64,000 nucleotides of DNA from an uncultured Collinsella sp. (GCA_959027945.1 CAUFRO010000002.1:35598-99597); one strand, 5' to 3'; shown: positions 1 to 8,987, counted from the first letter of the stretch. The notes: generated by a model not told the origin, from the sequence alone. Numbers and translations: made by a program.

Positions 1-1
1 G

Positions 2-349
2 ATTGGCCTTGGAACCAACAATCAATCAGCATTTGAACGAATACAGAACGATTTGTTGCAAGCTGGCCTCAATGGCGTCTTGACAATAATCTCGAGCTTT
101 AACCTCGGACCCCAATCTGGCTGGATCGACGGTATCGCATGCACATCTGTTGCACATGCTCCAGGAAAATATTCCAGCAAAGAGGAGGCTGTAAAACAGA
201 TATCGCGCGCATACAAAAAAATCCACTACGACCGCGTCTGCACCTATCACTTGAAGGCGTGGAGGGAGAGACAGCCCTTTCAAAATCCCATCCTAACGAT
301 TCAAGACTGCTCCGCAGATGGCAACCCACTTGGCCCCTGGATCCTCTAA
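2..349 (+). CDS. 3' end of an unidentified protein (partial)
   Basis: An open frame runs in from the window edge without a stop and ends with TAA at 347-349, giving at least 115 residues. The C-terminus reads ...DGNPLGPWIL. I do not recognise the family; I see no membrane segment or repeat. Composition is more AT-rich than the housekeeping genes that follow. A strong hairpin lies 27 bases after the stop, which supports this being a real gene end. An internal TTG at 53 could be read as a start, but the frame is open upstream of it, so a truncated longer gene is more likely. Confidence 0.5.
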   Translation: MGLGTNNQSAFERIQNDLLQAGLNGVLTIISSFNLGPQSGWIDGIACTSVAHAPGKYSSKEEAVKQISRAYKKIHYDRVCTYHLKAWRERQPFQNPILTIQDCSADGNPLGPWIL

Positions 350-375
350 AGCATCCGTCATACGAAAGCAGGTCA

Positions 376-413
376 ATAGGCTGCGCGCCACTCTCTGATG
401 ACGCGCAGCCTAT
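376..413 (+). terminator. Intrinsic terminator-like hairpin
   Basis: A perfect 12-bp inverted repeat (ATAGGCTGCGCG at 376-387 and its complement at 402-413) with a 14-base loop is followed by CTCATTT. It probably ends transcription of the partial gene before it. Confidence 0.65.
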
Positions 414-616
414 CTCATTTCCCCCGCGCTTTACCGAGCCCGACTCACACCTCATAGTTGGCACCGGTTTTCAAAATGCAAGATTCCGCATACAAAATCA
501 CTTCTTCTGTCTAGGTGGCAGACCTACGATTTTTGTAGTATAAAGTTCCTCTCAATGCCTTCAATCTATTTCGAGATTGAGAAGAACTTGCATCGGGTTT
601 CATAGAAGCGATATAG

Positions 617-844
617 ATGATACGTTTTGTCCTATCTATATTCCGACATACATCAGGATGCCTCGTCTTTATCGTCATTTCAATAGTCGGCTTGGCCCTT
701 TCCCACATTGCCCCCTTTTTGAACGGTAAATTAATTGACTTCCCGCACGTGGACCTCGTGGACAGGCCCCCTTGTGTAGCTGCACCCGAGGCGCCTCCCC
801 GTCGCCCTCCAGCGCCGGGGTTCCCCTCCATCACGAAGAGGTAA
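617..844 (+). pseudogene. Remnant of an ABC exporter 5' end
   Basis: The first ~42 residues (MIRFVLSIFRH... then ...APFLNGKLID) resemble the first transmembrane helix and following loop of ABC exporters with fused membrane and ATPase domains, where a PxLxGKxID-type segment follows helix 1. The similarity stops near base 745, where the sequence becomes abruptly GC-rich and the reading continues as proline/arginine-rich noise to a stop at 844. No ATPase domain follows. I read this as a truncated gene whose remainder was replaced or deleted; a short unrelated membrane peptide is the alternative. Confidence 0.35.
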
Positions 845-940
845 TCCCCGTCCGGCCTCGCCGTCTCTGCAACGCCGAGCCTCCCGAGCGACTCGAGGAG
901 GGCGGGCTCGTCCCAGGAGATTTGACAATACTATAGAGAC
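746..940. other. GC-rich orphan segment of unknown origin
   Basis: This segment is much richer in G+C than the sequence just before it. The minus strand is open here, with a plausible-looking stretch (...RPDGDYLFVMEG...) that has no clear start and fuses into noise. It is probably a fragment of a lost gene. From 350 to 965 there is no confident intact gene; the rest holds only the terminator, the ABC remnant and a partial palindrome. Confidence 0.3.
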
Positions 941-941
941 A

Positions 942-959
942 CGTCCCAAATTAGCTACT
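942..959. repeat. Partial REP-like palindrome half
   Basis: CGTCCCAAATTAGCTACT matches the core of the palindromic repeat seen at 8956-8987 and, in two copies, at 34577-34704. It sits a few bases beyond the stop codon of the PPDK regulator gene, the same 3'-end position as the other copies. Confidence 0.6.
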
Positions 960-965
960 CAGTAG

Positions 966-1841
966 TTACTGCTGCTGGGCGCGGCGGGCGGCTCGGCGGG
1001 CCCTTGCTTCCTGGATCTCATCGAGGTGAGCGATGATCTCGGAGGCGCTCTCCTCGATTGCCTTGCCGTCGGTGCGCACCACAAAGCAACCCAGACGTTT
1101 CATGAGGGCACGAGCCTCCTCGAGCTCGCCGCGCACGCTCTCGGGCTCGGCATAAGAGCCGGCGACGGCGCGGGCATAGTCGTCGCCCAGGCGGCTATCG
1201 CGAATCTCGGAAATCACATCGACGGTTGAAATCAGACCGAACAACCGCAACGGATCGACCTCGTAAATCGACTTGGGCGGCTCCATACCGTGCGCCAACG
1301 GAACGTTGGCGACCTTGTAGCCCTGATAGGCCAAATACATCGACAGCGGCGTCTTGGACGTGCGGGATACACCCAGCAGCACGATATCGGCATCCGACAG
1401 ATCATCGCAGCCGCGCCCGTCATCGTGCTCAACGAAATACTCCATGGCCTCGATACGATGGAAATAGCGGTCATCGGTCTTGTGAATCACGCCCGCAACG
1501 CCCTTGGGCGGCACACCGATGAGCGACGACAGCACGGCGAGCGTCGGGCCGATCAGGTCGACCGAACGGATATGCAGCATGCCCAGGTAATCGAGCACAC
1601 GGGCGCGAAGCGCCGGATCGACAATGGTGTGGAACACGGCAATATCGCGATGATCGGCATCGACGCGCGGACCCACAAACGACTTGACCTGCTCCACCGA
1701 GTTCACCTTGGGCAGGCGCAAGAGACGAAAAGCCCCTTCATCAAATTGCCCGGACGCCGCAAGCACCACCTCACAAGCGGTATCGCCGAGCGAGTCGGAG
1801 ATAACGATGACGGTGGGACGAGCGGTGACCGGGCAATCCAT
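966..1841 (-). CDS. ppsR: Pyruvate, phosphate dikinase regulatory protein (kinase/pyrophosphorylase)
   Basis: This 291-residue protein belongs to the DUF299 family of bifunctional regulators. These phosphorylate and dephosphorylate a threonine of pyruvate, phosphate dikinase (or PEP synthase), using ADP and Pi. The family P-loop-like motif GVSRTSKTP is at residues 157-165, and the N-terminal VIVISDSLGDTA segment is also typical. The C-terminus is an Ala/Arg-rich tail ending RRAQQQ. It lies 34 bases after glyS and probably shares its transcript. In related genomes the dikinase gene often sits next door, but here the downstream side is degraded sequence, so the target enzyme is not in the window. 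The symbol is approximate, because the family is named ppsR or ppdR according to its target. Confidence 0.9.
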   Translation of the reverse strand: MDCPVTARPTVIVISDSLGDTACEVVLAASGQFDEGAFRLLRLPKVNSVEQVKSFVGPRVDADHRDIAVFHTIVDPALRARVLDYLGMLHIRSVDLIGPTLAVLSSLIGVPPKGVAGVIHKTDDRYFHRIEAMEYFVEHDDGRGCDDLSDADIVLLGVSRTSKTPLSMYLAYQGYKVANVPLAHGMEPPKSIYEVDPLRLFGLISTVDVISEIRDSRLGDDYARAVAGSYAEPESVRGELEEARALMKRLGCFVVRTDGKAIEESASEIIAHLDEIQEARARRAARRAQQQ

Positions 1842-1875
1842 GCGGGGCTCCTTTTGCGCTTACGCGCAGGCTGGC

Positions 1876-3972
1876 TTACTTTTTGCGGGCAAGCTCACCG
1901 ATGTTGGCGATGCCGGAGAAAACGGCCTCGAAGCGGTTGAGCAGCTTAAGGCGATTATCGCGAAGCTGCTCGTCCTTGTCCATGACCATAACCTCATCGA
2001 AGAAGCGGTCGATGGGCGCGCGCAGGGCGGCGAGGGCGGCAAATGCGGCCGGGTAGTCCTCGGCAGCAAGGGCGGCATTGACAGCGGTCTGAGCAGCCTC
2101 GGAGGCGTCGGCGAGCGCGAGCTCGACCTCGCCCATCAGGCTGCGGTCGTACTCCGCACCCAGCTCGGGCTTGGAGATGTGCGCGGCGCGGGCATAGGCG
2201 GTCGCCAGGTTGTCGAACGTCTCAGCGTCGTTCTTGCGGGCCTCGTCGAGGGCGGCGCAGCGGGCGAAGAAGACGGACGGGGCGATAATGTGCACCGCGG
2301 AGACGGCGGCAACGGTATCGGCCGGGATCTTTTCGTCGCGGGCCATGCTCACCAGGCGGCCATGGAAGAAGTCACGAACCTGCAGGGCGACCTCGGCGGC
2401 GTCGAACTCAATGCCCTGCTCACTGTAGAGTTCGAGGGCAAAGTCGATGAGCGACGTGGGGTCGATCGGCAGACGGTCGCGCAGGATGTTGATAATGCCG
2501 ATAGCGGCACGACGCAGCGCGTAGGGGTCGGAGGAGCCGGTCGGGGGCTCGCCGATGGCAAAGATACCGGCGATGGTATCGAGCTTGTCGGCGCAGGCCA
2601 CGATGCAGCCAGCGGTGCCCTCGGGCAGCTCGTCACCGGCAAAACGGGGACGATAGTGATCGCGAATAGCATGGGCGACCTCGTCGTTCTCCCCCATCGC
2701 GGTCGCGTAATAACCGCCCATCACGCCCTGCTGGCTCGTGAACTCGACGACGGCGTTGGACACCAGGTCTGCCTTGCACAGGTGTGCGGCGCGAGCAGCG
2801 TCGGCGGCAAGATGGGCGCCCAGGTGAGCCTCGCGAGCGATAGCGAGCGCGAGCTGCTCGATGCGCTCGGACTTGGCGAGCACGCTACCGAGCTTCTCCT
2901 GGAAGGCAACCTTGGACAGACGCTCACGGAACTCGTCGAGGGAGATCTTCAGGTCCTCCTCGTAGAAGAACTTAGCGTCGTCCAGACGGGCGCGCACGAC
3001 GCGCTCGTTGCCGTCGATCACGCGCTCGGCATTCTCGGGTTTGCTGTTGGAAACGACCACGAACTCACGCGTGAGCTTGCCCTCGCCGTCATAGATCGGG
3101 AAGTAGCGCTGGTTGGTGAGCATGGACTCGCAGATAATCTCGTGCGGGACCTTGAGGAACTCCTCGTCGAAAGTACCGACGAGCACCGTCGGCCACTCGC
3201 AGAGGTTAATGACCTCCTCAAAGACCTTCTTGGGGGTATCGACATGGCAGCCGGGACGGGCAGCCTCGACCTCGGCGATACCAGCGAGAATCGCCTCGCG
3301 ACGGCGCTCAGCAGAGAGCACGCCGGCATCCTCGAGTACCTGCTCGTAGGCGGCGGGGCTGGCGACAACGTGGTCACCGGGGCCGAGCACGCGATGGCCG
3401 CGCGTGGTGTTGCCGCTCGTCACGTCGGCAAACGACACGGGCACAACATCCTCGCCCAGAAGGCAGCAAATCCAGCGGACCGGACGCACGAACGTCGCGT
3501 GCTCGTGGCCCCAGCGCTGGGAGCGGTAGTTGGGCCACTGCAGGCCGGCGATGGTCTTCTCGCACAGAGCGGTCAGAATCGGCGTAGCCGGTGCAGAGGG
3601 AATGTTCTTCTCGGCAAAGACGTACTCGCGACCGTCAGTGTCCTCGCGACGGACCAGGTCCTCGGCAGCCACACCGCACTTGCGGGCAAAGCCCTGGGCG
3701 GCCTTGGTGGCGTTACCGTCGGCATCAAAGGCAATGTTTGCCGCGGGGCCGCGCTTGACCTCGTGAACCTCATCGGTCGCGGTGGCAACGTCGGCAACGA
3801 GCGCAGCCAGGCGACGCGGGCTCGAGATCACGCGGACCTCGCCGTGGGCCAGACCGGCCTCGTCGAGACCCTTGGCGATCATGGTGCCAAGTTGCTTGAC
3901 GGCATTGTTCAGCGGTGCAGAGGGCATTTCCTCCGTACCGATCTCAAACAGGAAATCCTTAGCGTCTGCCAT
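1876..3972 (-). CDS. glyS: Glycyl-tRNA synthetase beta subunit
   Basis: This 698-residue protein is the full-length beta subunit of the heterotetrameric (alpha2beta2) bacterial glycyl-tRNA synthetase. With GlyQ it charges tRNA-Gly in the cytoplasm. The N-terminus (KDFLFEIGTEEMPSAPL) and the internal ...LTNQRYFPIYD... and ...DPYALRRAAIGI... segments are diagnostic. The C-terminal DALR-like anticodon-binding part ends ...FDEVMVMDKDEQLRDNRLKLL. The ATG follows the glyQ stop after 3 bases, so the subunits are translationally coupled. The long open frame on the opposite strand is a codon-bias shadow of this gene. Confidence 0.97.
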   Translation of the reverse strand: MADAKDFLFEIGTEEMPSAPLNNAVKQLGTMIAKGLDEAGLAHGEVRVISSPRRLAALVADVATATDEVHEVKRGPAANIAFDADGNATKAAQGFARKCGVAAEDLVRREDTDGREYVFAEKNIPSAPATPILTALCEKTIAGLQWPNYRSQRWGHEHATFVRPVRWICCLLGEDVVPVSFADVTSGNTTRGHRVLGPGDHVVASPAAYEQVLEDAGVLSAERRREAILAGIAEVEAARPGCHVDTPKKVFEEVINLCEWPTVLVGTFDEEFLKVPHEIICESMLTNQRYFPIYDGEGKLTREFVVVSNSKPENAERVIDGNERVVRARLDDAKFFYEEDLKISLDEFRERLSKVAFQEKLGSVLAKSERIEQLALAIAREAHLGAHLAADAARAAHLCKADLVSNAVVEFTSQQGVMGGYYATAMGENDEVAHAIRDHYRPRFAGDELPEGTAGCIVACADKLDTIAGIFAIGEPPTGSSDPYALRRAAIGIINILRDRLPIDPTSLIDFALELYSEQGIEFDAAEVALQVRDFFHGRLVSMARDEKIPADTVAAVSAVHIIAPSVFFARCAALDEARKNDAETFDNLATAYARAAHISKPELGAEYDRSLMGEVELALADASEAAQTAVNAALAAEDYPAAFAALAALRAPIDRFFDEVMVMDKDEQLRDNRLKLLNRFEAVFSGIANIGELARKK

Positions 3973-3975
3973 GGC

Positions 3976-4887
3976 TTACGCCACCTCGCCTTCCTGGTCG
4001 GCATTCTCGTTGACTCCGGCGACCTCGGCCATGTAGGCCTCGCAGCACGCCTTGGCGACGGCGCGGACGCGCAGGATGTAGTTGGCACGCTCGACCGCGG
4101 ACAGGGCGCCGCGGGCATCGAGCAGGTTGAAGGCGTGGCTGCACTTCATGACACAGTCGTACGCCGGCAACGGCAGCTTGCGCTCCAGGCAGGAATGGCA
4201 CTCGGCCTCGTAGTCGTCAAACTTCTGACGCATCATCTCGACGTTGGCGACCTCAAAGTTATAGGCACTGAACTCGCGCTCGTTCTCGAGGAACACGTCG
4301 CCGTAGGTCATGGGCGTGCCGTCGGGCAGATAGCTCCACACCAGATCGTAGACCGAGTTGACGCCCTGGGCGTACATGGCGATACGCTCCAGGCCATAGG
4401 TGATCTCGACGGGCACGGGGTCGACCTCGATACCGCCCACCTGCTGGAAGTACGTAAACTGCGTGACCTCCATGCCGTTGAGCCAGACCTCCCAGCCAAG
4501 GCCCCAGGCGCCCAGGGTCGGGCTCTCCCAGTCGTCCTCGACAAAGCGGACGTCATGGTCGTTGGGGTCCAGGCCAATGGCGGCCAACGAACCCAGGTAG
4601 AGCTCCTGGGCATTGACCGGAGACGGTTTGATGAGGACCTGGAACTGATAGTAATGCTGCATGCGGTTGGGGTTCTCGCCGTAGCGGCCGTCGGCAGGAC
4701 GGCGGCAGGGCTGCGCATAGCAGGTGCGCCACTCGGCGGGACCGAGCGAGCGCAGCGTGGTCGCGGTATGGAAGGTACCGGCACCGACCTCGGAGTCATA
4801 GGGCTGCATAATGACGCAGCCCTGCTCGCCCCAGTACTGCTGGAGGCGCAGGATGATGTCTTGGAAGGAAAGCGATGAAGCGTTCAT
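3976..4887 (-). CDS. glyQ: Glycyl-tRNA synthetase alpha subunit
   Basis: This is the 303-residue alpha subunit, carrying the class II aminoacylation core that makes glycyl-adenylate. The family signature is clear: [20 protein letters not shown] near the N-terminus, then [18 protein letters not shown] and YCAQPC-type residues ([15 protein letters not shown]), and [19 protein letters not shown]. Length is normal. It is first in glyQ-glyS-ppsR. Upstream, a TATAGT at 4934-4939 (minus strand) is a possible -10 element in the 59-base gap after lepB. I see no T-box leader. Confidence 0.97.
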   Translation of the reverse strand: MNASSLSFQDIILRLQQYWGEQGCVIMQPYDSEVGAGTFHTATTLRSLGPAEWRTCYAQPCRRPADGRYGENPNRMQHYYQFQVLIKPSPVNAQELYLGSLAAIGLDPNDHDVRFVEDDWESPTLGAWGLGWEVWLNGMEVTQFTYFQQVGGIEVDPVPVEITYGLERIAMYAQGVNSVYDLVWSYLPDGTPMTYGDVFLENEREFSAYNFEVANVEMMRQKFDDYEAECHSCLERKLPLPAYDCVMKCSHAFNLLDARGALSAVERANYILRVRAVAKACCEAYMAEVAGVNENADQEGEVA

Positions 4888-4946
4888 GCCTCTAATATCC
4901 CCTCGTCGAAACGATTACACGGTTAGGTACTGTACTATAGCGGTTT

Positions 4947-5510
4947 TTAGTCGATAGCGCCGATGCGGTTGAGCGGCCAATAGCGAACAAGCGCCACGGC
5001 GATCAGATCGGAACGGTCGACCGGACCAAAGTAGCGGGAGTCGGCTGAGTTTTCGCGGTTGTCGCCCATCACCCACACGCAGTCGTCGGGGACGGTGTAG
5101 GGATAACTCACCTGGGCGGAGGGCGCCTGGACCGAAAGCGGCCAGCTCATGCCAGTCGCATAGTCCTCGTCGAGCGTCTGGCCGTCGACGACGACCTTGC
5201 CGTCCTGCAGGTCGACCGTCTGGCCGGCCGTGGCGATAATGCGCTTTACCAGCACATCATGCTCGGACGTGGCGTCGGGGTTGTGGAACACCACGATGTC
5301 GCCCTGGCTGACGGGCTGCCCAAGTTCAAGCGTCACCTTTTGCGCCAGAATCTGATCGCCGATCTCGATCGTGGACTCCATGGAACCGGTGGGCACCACA
5401 AAGGGCTCAACCACAAACGTGCGAATCAGGAAGGTGGCGGCAAGCGCGATTACGACGACCACGATCCACTCAAAAGCGCCCCTCAGCGCGGAATGCTGCG
5501 ATGAAACCAT
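4947..5510 (-). CDS. lepB: Signal peptidase I
   Basis: This 187-residue membrane-anchored serine protease cleaves signal peptides from exported proteins. One N-terminal membrane helix (residues 14-29) precedes the catalytic Ser43 in PTGSMEST; the general-base Lys89 is in DVLVKRIIATAGQ. The MGDNRENSADSR box is also present. A longer frame extends to 5648, but it would overlap trmD. ATG at 5510 has AGGAG at 5516-5520 and starts 2 bases after the trmD stop, so I use it. It is last in rpsP-khpA-rimM-trmD-lepB. The exported ChW proteins at the right of the window would be among its substrates. Confidence 0.95.
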   Translation of the reverse strand: MVSSQHSALRGAFEWIVVVVIALAATFLIRTFVVEPFVVPTGSMESTIEIGDQILAQKVTLELGQPVSQGDIVVFHNPDATSEHDVLVKRIIATAGQTVDLQDGKVVVDGQTLDEDYATGMSWPLSVQAPSAQVSYPYTVPDDCVWVMGDNRENSADSRYFGPVDRSDLIAVALVRYWPLNRIGAID

Positions 5511-5512
5511 AC

Positions 5513-6271
5513 TCACTCCTCGCTCTGCGAATACGAAGCGTCCAGGATCTCCTGCGCGTACGCGCGCTCCTGTGGCGTAAGGCGTGCCGTCTCGATCAGA
5601 TCGGGACGCCAGCGGCAGGTACGCTCGATGGCGTTCTTGCGACGCCACGCATCGACCTTGGCGTGGTCGCCGCTCACGAGCACCGGAGGCACACCCTCGC
5701 CGTTAAACTCGGCGGGACGGGTGTACTGCGCGTACTCGAGCAGGCCACCGTCCTCGGCAGTCGAGAACGACTCGTCCACGTTGCTCATCTCGTCGCCCAG
5801 GGCGCCGGGAATGAGACGCACGACGGCGTCGGCCACGACCATAGCGGGCAGCTCACCGCCCGTGAGCACGTAGTCGCCAATCGACAGGCGCTCGTCGGCA
5901 TACGCATACGCGCGCTCGTCGACGCCCTCGTAGCGGCTGCACACGAACAGCAGGCGCTCGCTTTTGAGCAGGCGCTCGGCCACATGCTGCGTAAAGGGCT
6001 CGCCACAGGGAGTGAAGAACACCACGGTGGGCTTGGGACCCTCTGCGCTAATGGCCTCGATGGCCTCGGCAATGGGCTCGACCTTCATGAGCATGCCCTG
6101 CCCGCCGCCGTACGGCTCGTCATCGACGGTGCGATGGCGGTCGTGCGTCCAGTCGCGCAAGTTGTACGCCTTAAAATCAAAAAGGCCGGCCTTGCGGGCG
6201 CGGCCCAAAATCGATGTGGACATAACGGGCTCAAACATCTCGGGAAAGACCGAAAGGGTCTCAATAAGCAT
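5513..6271 (-). CDS. trmD: tRNA (guanine-N1-)-methyltransferase
   Basis: This 252-residue SPOUT-class enzyme methylates G37 of tRNAs that read CNN and related codons, preventing +1 frameshifting. The knot region is seen as ERLSIGDYVLTGGELPAMVV, with LLFVCSRYEGVDERA and YGGGQGMLMK before it. Length is normal. The ATG has a strong GGGAGG site five bases upstream that overlaps the end of rimM. It lies in the conserved rpsP-khpA-rimM-trmD ribosome-maturation order. Confidence 0.96.
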   Translation of the reverse strand: MLIETLSVFPEMFEPVMSTSILGRARKAGLFDFKAYNLRDWTHDRHRTVDDEPYGGGQGMLMKVEPIAEAIEAISAEGPKPTVVFFTPCGEPFTQHVAERLLKSERLLFVCSRYEGVDERAYAYADERLSIGDYVLTGGELPAMVVADAVVRLIPGALGDEMSNVDESFSTAEDGGLLEYAQYTRPAEFNGEGVPPVLVSGDHAKVDAWRRKNAIERTCRWRPDLIETARLTPQERAYAQEILDASYSQSEE

Positions 6272-6281
6272 GTTGTCCTCC

Positions 6282-6803
6282 CTACTTGTCCATATCGATC
6301 AGGCCGTCCATAACGTGGACGGAAATTGTTCCTGTGTCGGGAAGATCGAGCACAACCTGCTCGATCACGGGAATCAGTACCTCGCCGTACCGATCGCCCT
6401 CGACAACCCAAACATCGTTAGCGGGCGTCGACATAATCTCGACGATCGTGCCGAGCGAACCGAAGCGCTCGTCGACCACCTCGCGACCCATCAGGTCAGT
6501 ATAGGCAGCGTCAAGCGAATCGAGCTCAAAGTCGTCACGATTTGCCAGCACGTAGCATCCCGTGATGCCCTCGGCGGCCGTCAAATCGTCAATGCCCTCA
6601 AACGAGACCAGATCGCCATCGCCCGTATCGGTGACGGACACGACCGTGCAAAAGCGGTCGCGCTTGAGCGCCGGCGGCGTCAGGGCGACGCGCATACCCG
6701 GCTCTAATACAGAAGGAAGCCCCCGCAGCGGCTGCGCGAGGACCTCCCCCTTCCTTCCGTGCGGCTTGACCACACGGGCGATGTTTTTGTACTGGGACCT
6801 CAA
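6282..6803 (-). CDS. rimM: Ribosome maturation factor RimM
   Basis: This 173-residue protein should bind ribosomal protein S19 and assist maturation of the 30S head. The N-terminal RimM barrel begins IARVVKPHGRKGEVLAQP. The linker region has GCYVLANRDDFELDSLD and the C-terminal PRC-barrel-like part has NDVWVVEGDRYGEVLIPVIEQVV. The only workable start is TTG at 6803, four bases after the khpA stop, with a weak upstream AGGA, so translation is probably coupled to khpA. Confidence 0.94.
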   Translation of the reverse strand: MRSQYKNIARVVKPHGRKGEVLAQPLRGLPSVLEPGMRVALTPPALKRDRFCTVVSVTDTGDGDLVSFEGIDDLTAAEGITGCYVLANRDDFELDSLDAAYTDLMGREVVDERFGSLGTIVEIMSTPANDVWVVEGDRYGEVLIPVIEQVVLDLPDTGTISVHVMDGLIDMDK

Positions 6804-6807
6804 GGTC

Positions 6808-7092
6808 CTAGCCCAGAACCTCTACCTCGACAGCAGTGTCGAGGCGAGCGGCCAGTGCACGGGCGAGCGTGCGAATGGCCTTGATGGTACGGCCACGACG
6901 GCCGATGACCTTAGCGACGTCATCCTCGGCGACCGAAACCTCAATCGTAGAGGCGTCGTCACCATCGATGACCTCAAGGCTCACGGAATCCGGGTCGTCG
7001 ACGATCTGAACAACGAGATATTCGACGAGATCGGCGATGCGATCTGAGAGCATTGCCTCACCCTCGAGCTGTGCAGCGTCAACCTCAGGCAC
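6808..7092 (-). CDS. khpA: KH-domain RNA-binding protein KhpA
   Basis: This 94-residue single KH domain has its GxxG RNA-binding loop at residues 64-67 (VIGRRGRTI). The family binds RNA, usually with KhpB, and in Gram-positives affects cell division and size. Its place between rpsP and rimM is the typical one. An internal Met at residue 14 (MLSDRIADLVEYLV) matches the usual family start, so the first 13 residues may be a local extension. The chosen ATG begins 3 bases after the rpsP stop. Confidence 0.92.
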   Translation of the reverse strand: MPEVDAAQLEGEAMLSDRIADLVEYLVVQIVDDPDSVSLEVIDGDDASTIEVSVAEDDVAKVIGRRGRTIKAIRTLARALAARLDTAVEVEVLG

Positions 7093-7095
7093 GAT

Positions 7096-7437
7096 TTACT
7101 CCTCGGCGCCCTCAGCGGCCTCAGCGGCAGCCTTAGCGGCCTCGGCCTCTTTGGCGAGCTGCTTCTTGGACTTCTTGACGACGGTCTCGGTCTTCTCGCC
7201 CTCGTTGGCGGCCTTGACCAGAGCGGCGACGGCGTCGGTGAGCTGAGCGCCCTTGGACTGCCAGTCGGCGATCTTCTCGAGGTCGAGGTTGATGGTCTTG
7301 GGGGCGGTCATCGGGTTGTAGCGGCCAACCTCCTCGATGATACGACCGTCACGCGGGGCGCGGGAATCGGCGACGACGACACGGTAGTACGGACGCTTCT
7401 TAGCGCCGTGACGAGCAAGGCGAATCTTGACTGCCAA
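7096..7437 (-). CDS. rpsP: 30S ribosomal protein S16
   Basis: This 113-residue protein starts [18 protein letters not shown] after its initiator, the S16 signature. The start is TTG at 7437 with a strong GGAGGAG five to six bases upstream; an upstream ATG at 7473 in the same frame would add 12 residues unlike any S16. The C-terminal third (from about residue 75) is a Lys/Ala/Glu-rich tail, longer than the minimal S16, as in many Actinobacteria. It is the first gene of the rpsP-lepB operon. Confidence 0.95.
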   Translation of the reverse strand: MAVKIRLARHGAKKRPYYRVVVADSRAPRDGRIIEEVGRYNPMTAPKTINLDLEKIADWQSKGAQLTDAVAALVKAANEGEKTETVVKKSKKQLAKEAEAAKAAAEAAEGAEE

Positions 7438-7493
7438 AGGAAACTCCTCCAACCAAGCAGCTTTAGGCTGCAACTACAAACAAACAGTTGAAC

Positions 7494-7522
7494 ATAATAC
7501 GCCATCGACGCGGGCAGGTGAA
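7494..7522 (-). promoter_or_regulatory. Candidate promoter of the rpsP operon
   Basis: On the minus strand, TTCACC (7517-7522) and TATTAT (7494-7499) are separated by 17 bases, about 57 bases before the rpsP start. This would drive rpsP-khpA-rimM-trmD-lepB. It is a consensus match only. Confidence 0.45.
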
Positions 7523-7638
7523 GTCCGTGAGACCAACTTCTTCGGTGTAGTCGAGGGCAAATCCATATCTTAGACAAGAATTCGGGATTTGCAAGCACAT
7601 ACACGCACCCCACATGAGCTGCGCGGTATACTCATGAC

Positions 7639-8892
7639 ATGGAAAGACGCGAACATACATACGGTTATGAGGATGCCATGGGCGTCACGCCGCCTCCCTG
7701 GACGGGTCCGGCGGTGGGCCTCATGGACCTCGATGCGTTTTTTGCGAGCGTGGAGATGCTCGATCATCCCGAATGGCGCGGAAAGCCGCTCATCGTGGGC
7801 GGAGACGCCGATTCGCGTGGCGTCGTGTCCACCTGTTCGTATGAGGCACGTCGCTTTGGCGTGCACTCTGCTATGGCCTCGGCCGAGGCGCGGCGCTTGT
7901 GCCCGCAAGCCATTTGGACGCACGGGCACTTTGATCGCTACCGCGAGGTGAGCGCGCAGGTCATGGCCATTCTCGCCGACGAGACCCCGCGCGTTGAGCG
8001 CGTATCCATCGACGAAGCCTTTATCGATATCACACCGGGTCGCTTTGCGCCCGAAGACCCGCTGCTGGTTGCGCGGCGTATAAGCGACCGCGTGGCAGGG
8101 CTGGGAGTGACCTGCTCCATTGGCGTGGGCTGCAACAAGACGGTCGCAAAGATCGCAAGCGAGCGGGATAAGCCGTTTGGATTGACGATTGTGCGCCCCG
8201 GGACGGAACAGCGCTTTTTGGCCGCGCTACCAGTGTCTGCCATGAGCGGCATCGGGCGCTCGGCCGAGGAGCGACTGCGCCGCATGCGCATCTACACCCT
8301 CGGCGAGCTATCACGTGCACCGGAATCCACCTTGGCCTCTATTTTTGGCGTCAACGGCGAACGCATGCGCCAGCGTGCGCTGGGACTCGAAATCTCCGAA
8401 GTCACGAGTCTCGATGAGGAGCGTGAGGTCAAGTCGGTCAGTAATGAACGCACCTTTGCGAAAGATTTGACTGAGCGTGGGGATATTGAGGCGGCGATTG
8501 CGCTGCTGGGTGAGTCGGTGGGACGCCGTCTGCGCCGTCAGGGGCTGACGGGTGCCACGGTAACGCTCAAGCTCAAGTATTCGTATGGAAGCGGGCGTAC
8601 GGCACAGCGCCGGCTGCCTCATCCAACCGACGATGAGAACATCTTCGTGGCGGTTGCACTCGAACTGCTCGACAACATCTGGCAAGAAGGCATGCATGTT
8701 CGCTTAGCCGGCATCGGCATGAGCGACTTCGACCACCAAGGCGGCATCCAGACTGACCTGTTCTGCGAGATCGATGACCGCGGGGCCCAATCCAGCGACC
8801 GACGCGACCTCTCCGTCGCCATCGACGCCGTCCGAGACAAATTCGGCGACACCGCCCTATCCTTCGGCCGCCAATCCCGCTTCAACGATTAG
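7639..8892 (+). CDS. dinB: DNA polymerase IV (Y family)
   Basis: This 417-residue translesion polymerase is complete. The catalytic palm begins GLMDLDAFFASVE (first metal-binding Asp) and continues with SIDEAFIDITP (second acidic pair). The HhH region (ALPVSAMSGIGRSAEERLRRM) and the little-finger domain (KSVSNERTFAKDLTERGDIE) follow. A TATACT -10 box lies at 7627-7632. The ATG at 7639 has no ribosome site; the in-frame ATG at 7678 has GAGG five bases before it and may be the true start, removing 13 residues. It is the only plus-strand gene in the left half and converges on rsfS. Confidence 0.95.
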   Translation: MERREHTYGYEDAMGVTPPPWTGPAVGLMDLDAFFASVEMLDHPEWRGKPLIVGGDADSRGVVSTCSYEARRFGVHSAMASAEARRLCPQAIWTHGHFDRYREVSAQVMAILADETPRVERVSIDEAFIDITPGRFAPEDPLLVARRISDRVAGLGVTCSIGVGCNKTVAKIASERDKPFGLTIVRPGTEQRFLAALPVSAMSGIGRSAEERLRRMRIYTLGELSRAPESTLASIFGVNGERMRQRALGLEISEVTSLDEEREVKSVSNERTFAKDLTERGDIEAAIALLGESVGRRLRRQGLTGATVTLKLKYSYGSGRTAQRRLPHPTDDENIFVAVALELLDNIWQEGMHVRLAGIGMSDFDHQGGIQTDLFCEIDDRGAQSSDRRDLSVAIDAVRDKFGDTALSFGRQSRFND

Positions 8893-8904
8893 TCCCTGAG
8901 GCAA

Positions 8905-8944
8905 AAAGAAAGCCGGGCAGCTGCGAATGGTGCAACTGCCCGGC
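8905..8944 (-). terminator. Terminator of the obgE-nadD-yqeK-rsfS unit
   Basis: A GC-rich stem (GCCGGGCAG at 8912-8920 with CTGCCCGGC at 8936-8944) is followed, on the minus strand, by TTTCTTTTTG. The T-run is only on the minus side, so it mainly serves rsfS; the hairpin may also slow dinB transcription. Confidence 0.8.
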
Positions 8945-8955
8945 GATATGCGTGA

Positions 8956-8987
8956 GGGTAGCTAAACCCCGTCCCAAATGAGCTACT
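8956..8987. repeat. REP-like palindromic repeat, single arm
   Basis: The sequence starts GGGTAGCTAAACCCCGTCCC and ends AAATGAGCTACT. It matches the arms of the paired element at 34577-34704. It overlaps the TAG stop of rsfS at 8986-8988. Confidence 0.7.

Noticed and set aside
1684..4878. 1064-codon open frame on the plus strand opposite glyQ and glyS
   Set aside because: It is the mirror of two clear synthetase genes and arises from GC-rich codon bias. Its sequence is low complexity with no recognisable domain.
4888..4946. Possible T-box upstream of glyQ
   Set aside because: The gap is only 59 bases and lacks a T-box sequence or a terminator pair.
7640..7665. LexA-box-like CGAAC...GGTT near the dinB start
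   Set aside because: The spacing between the half-sites does not fit the actinobacterial CGAAC-N4-GTTCG consensus.
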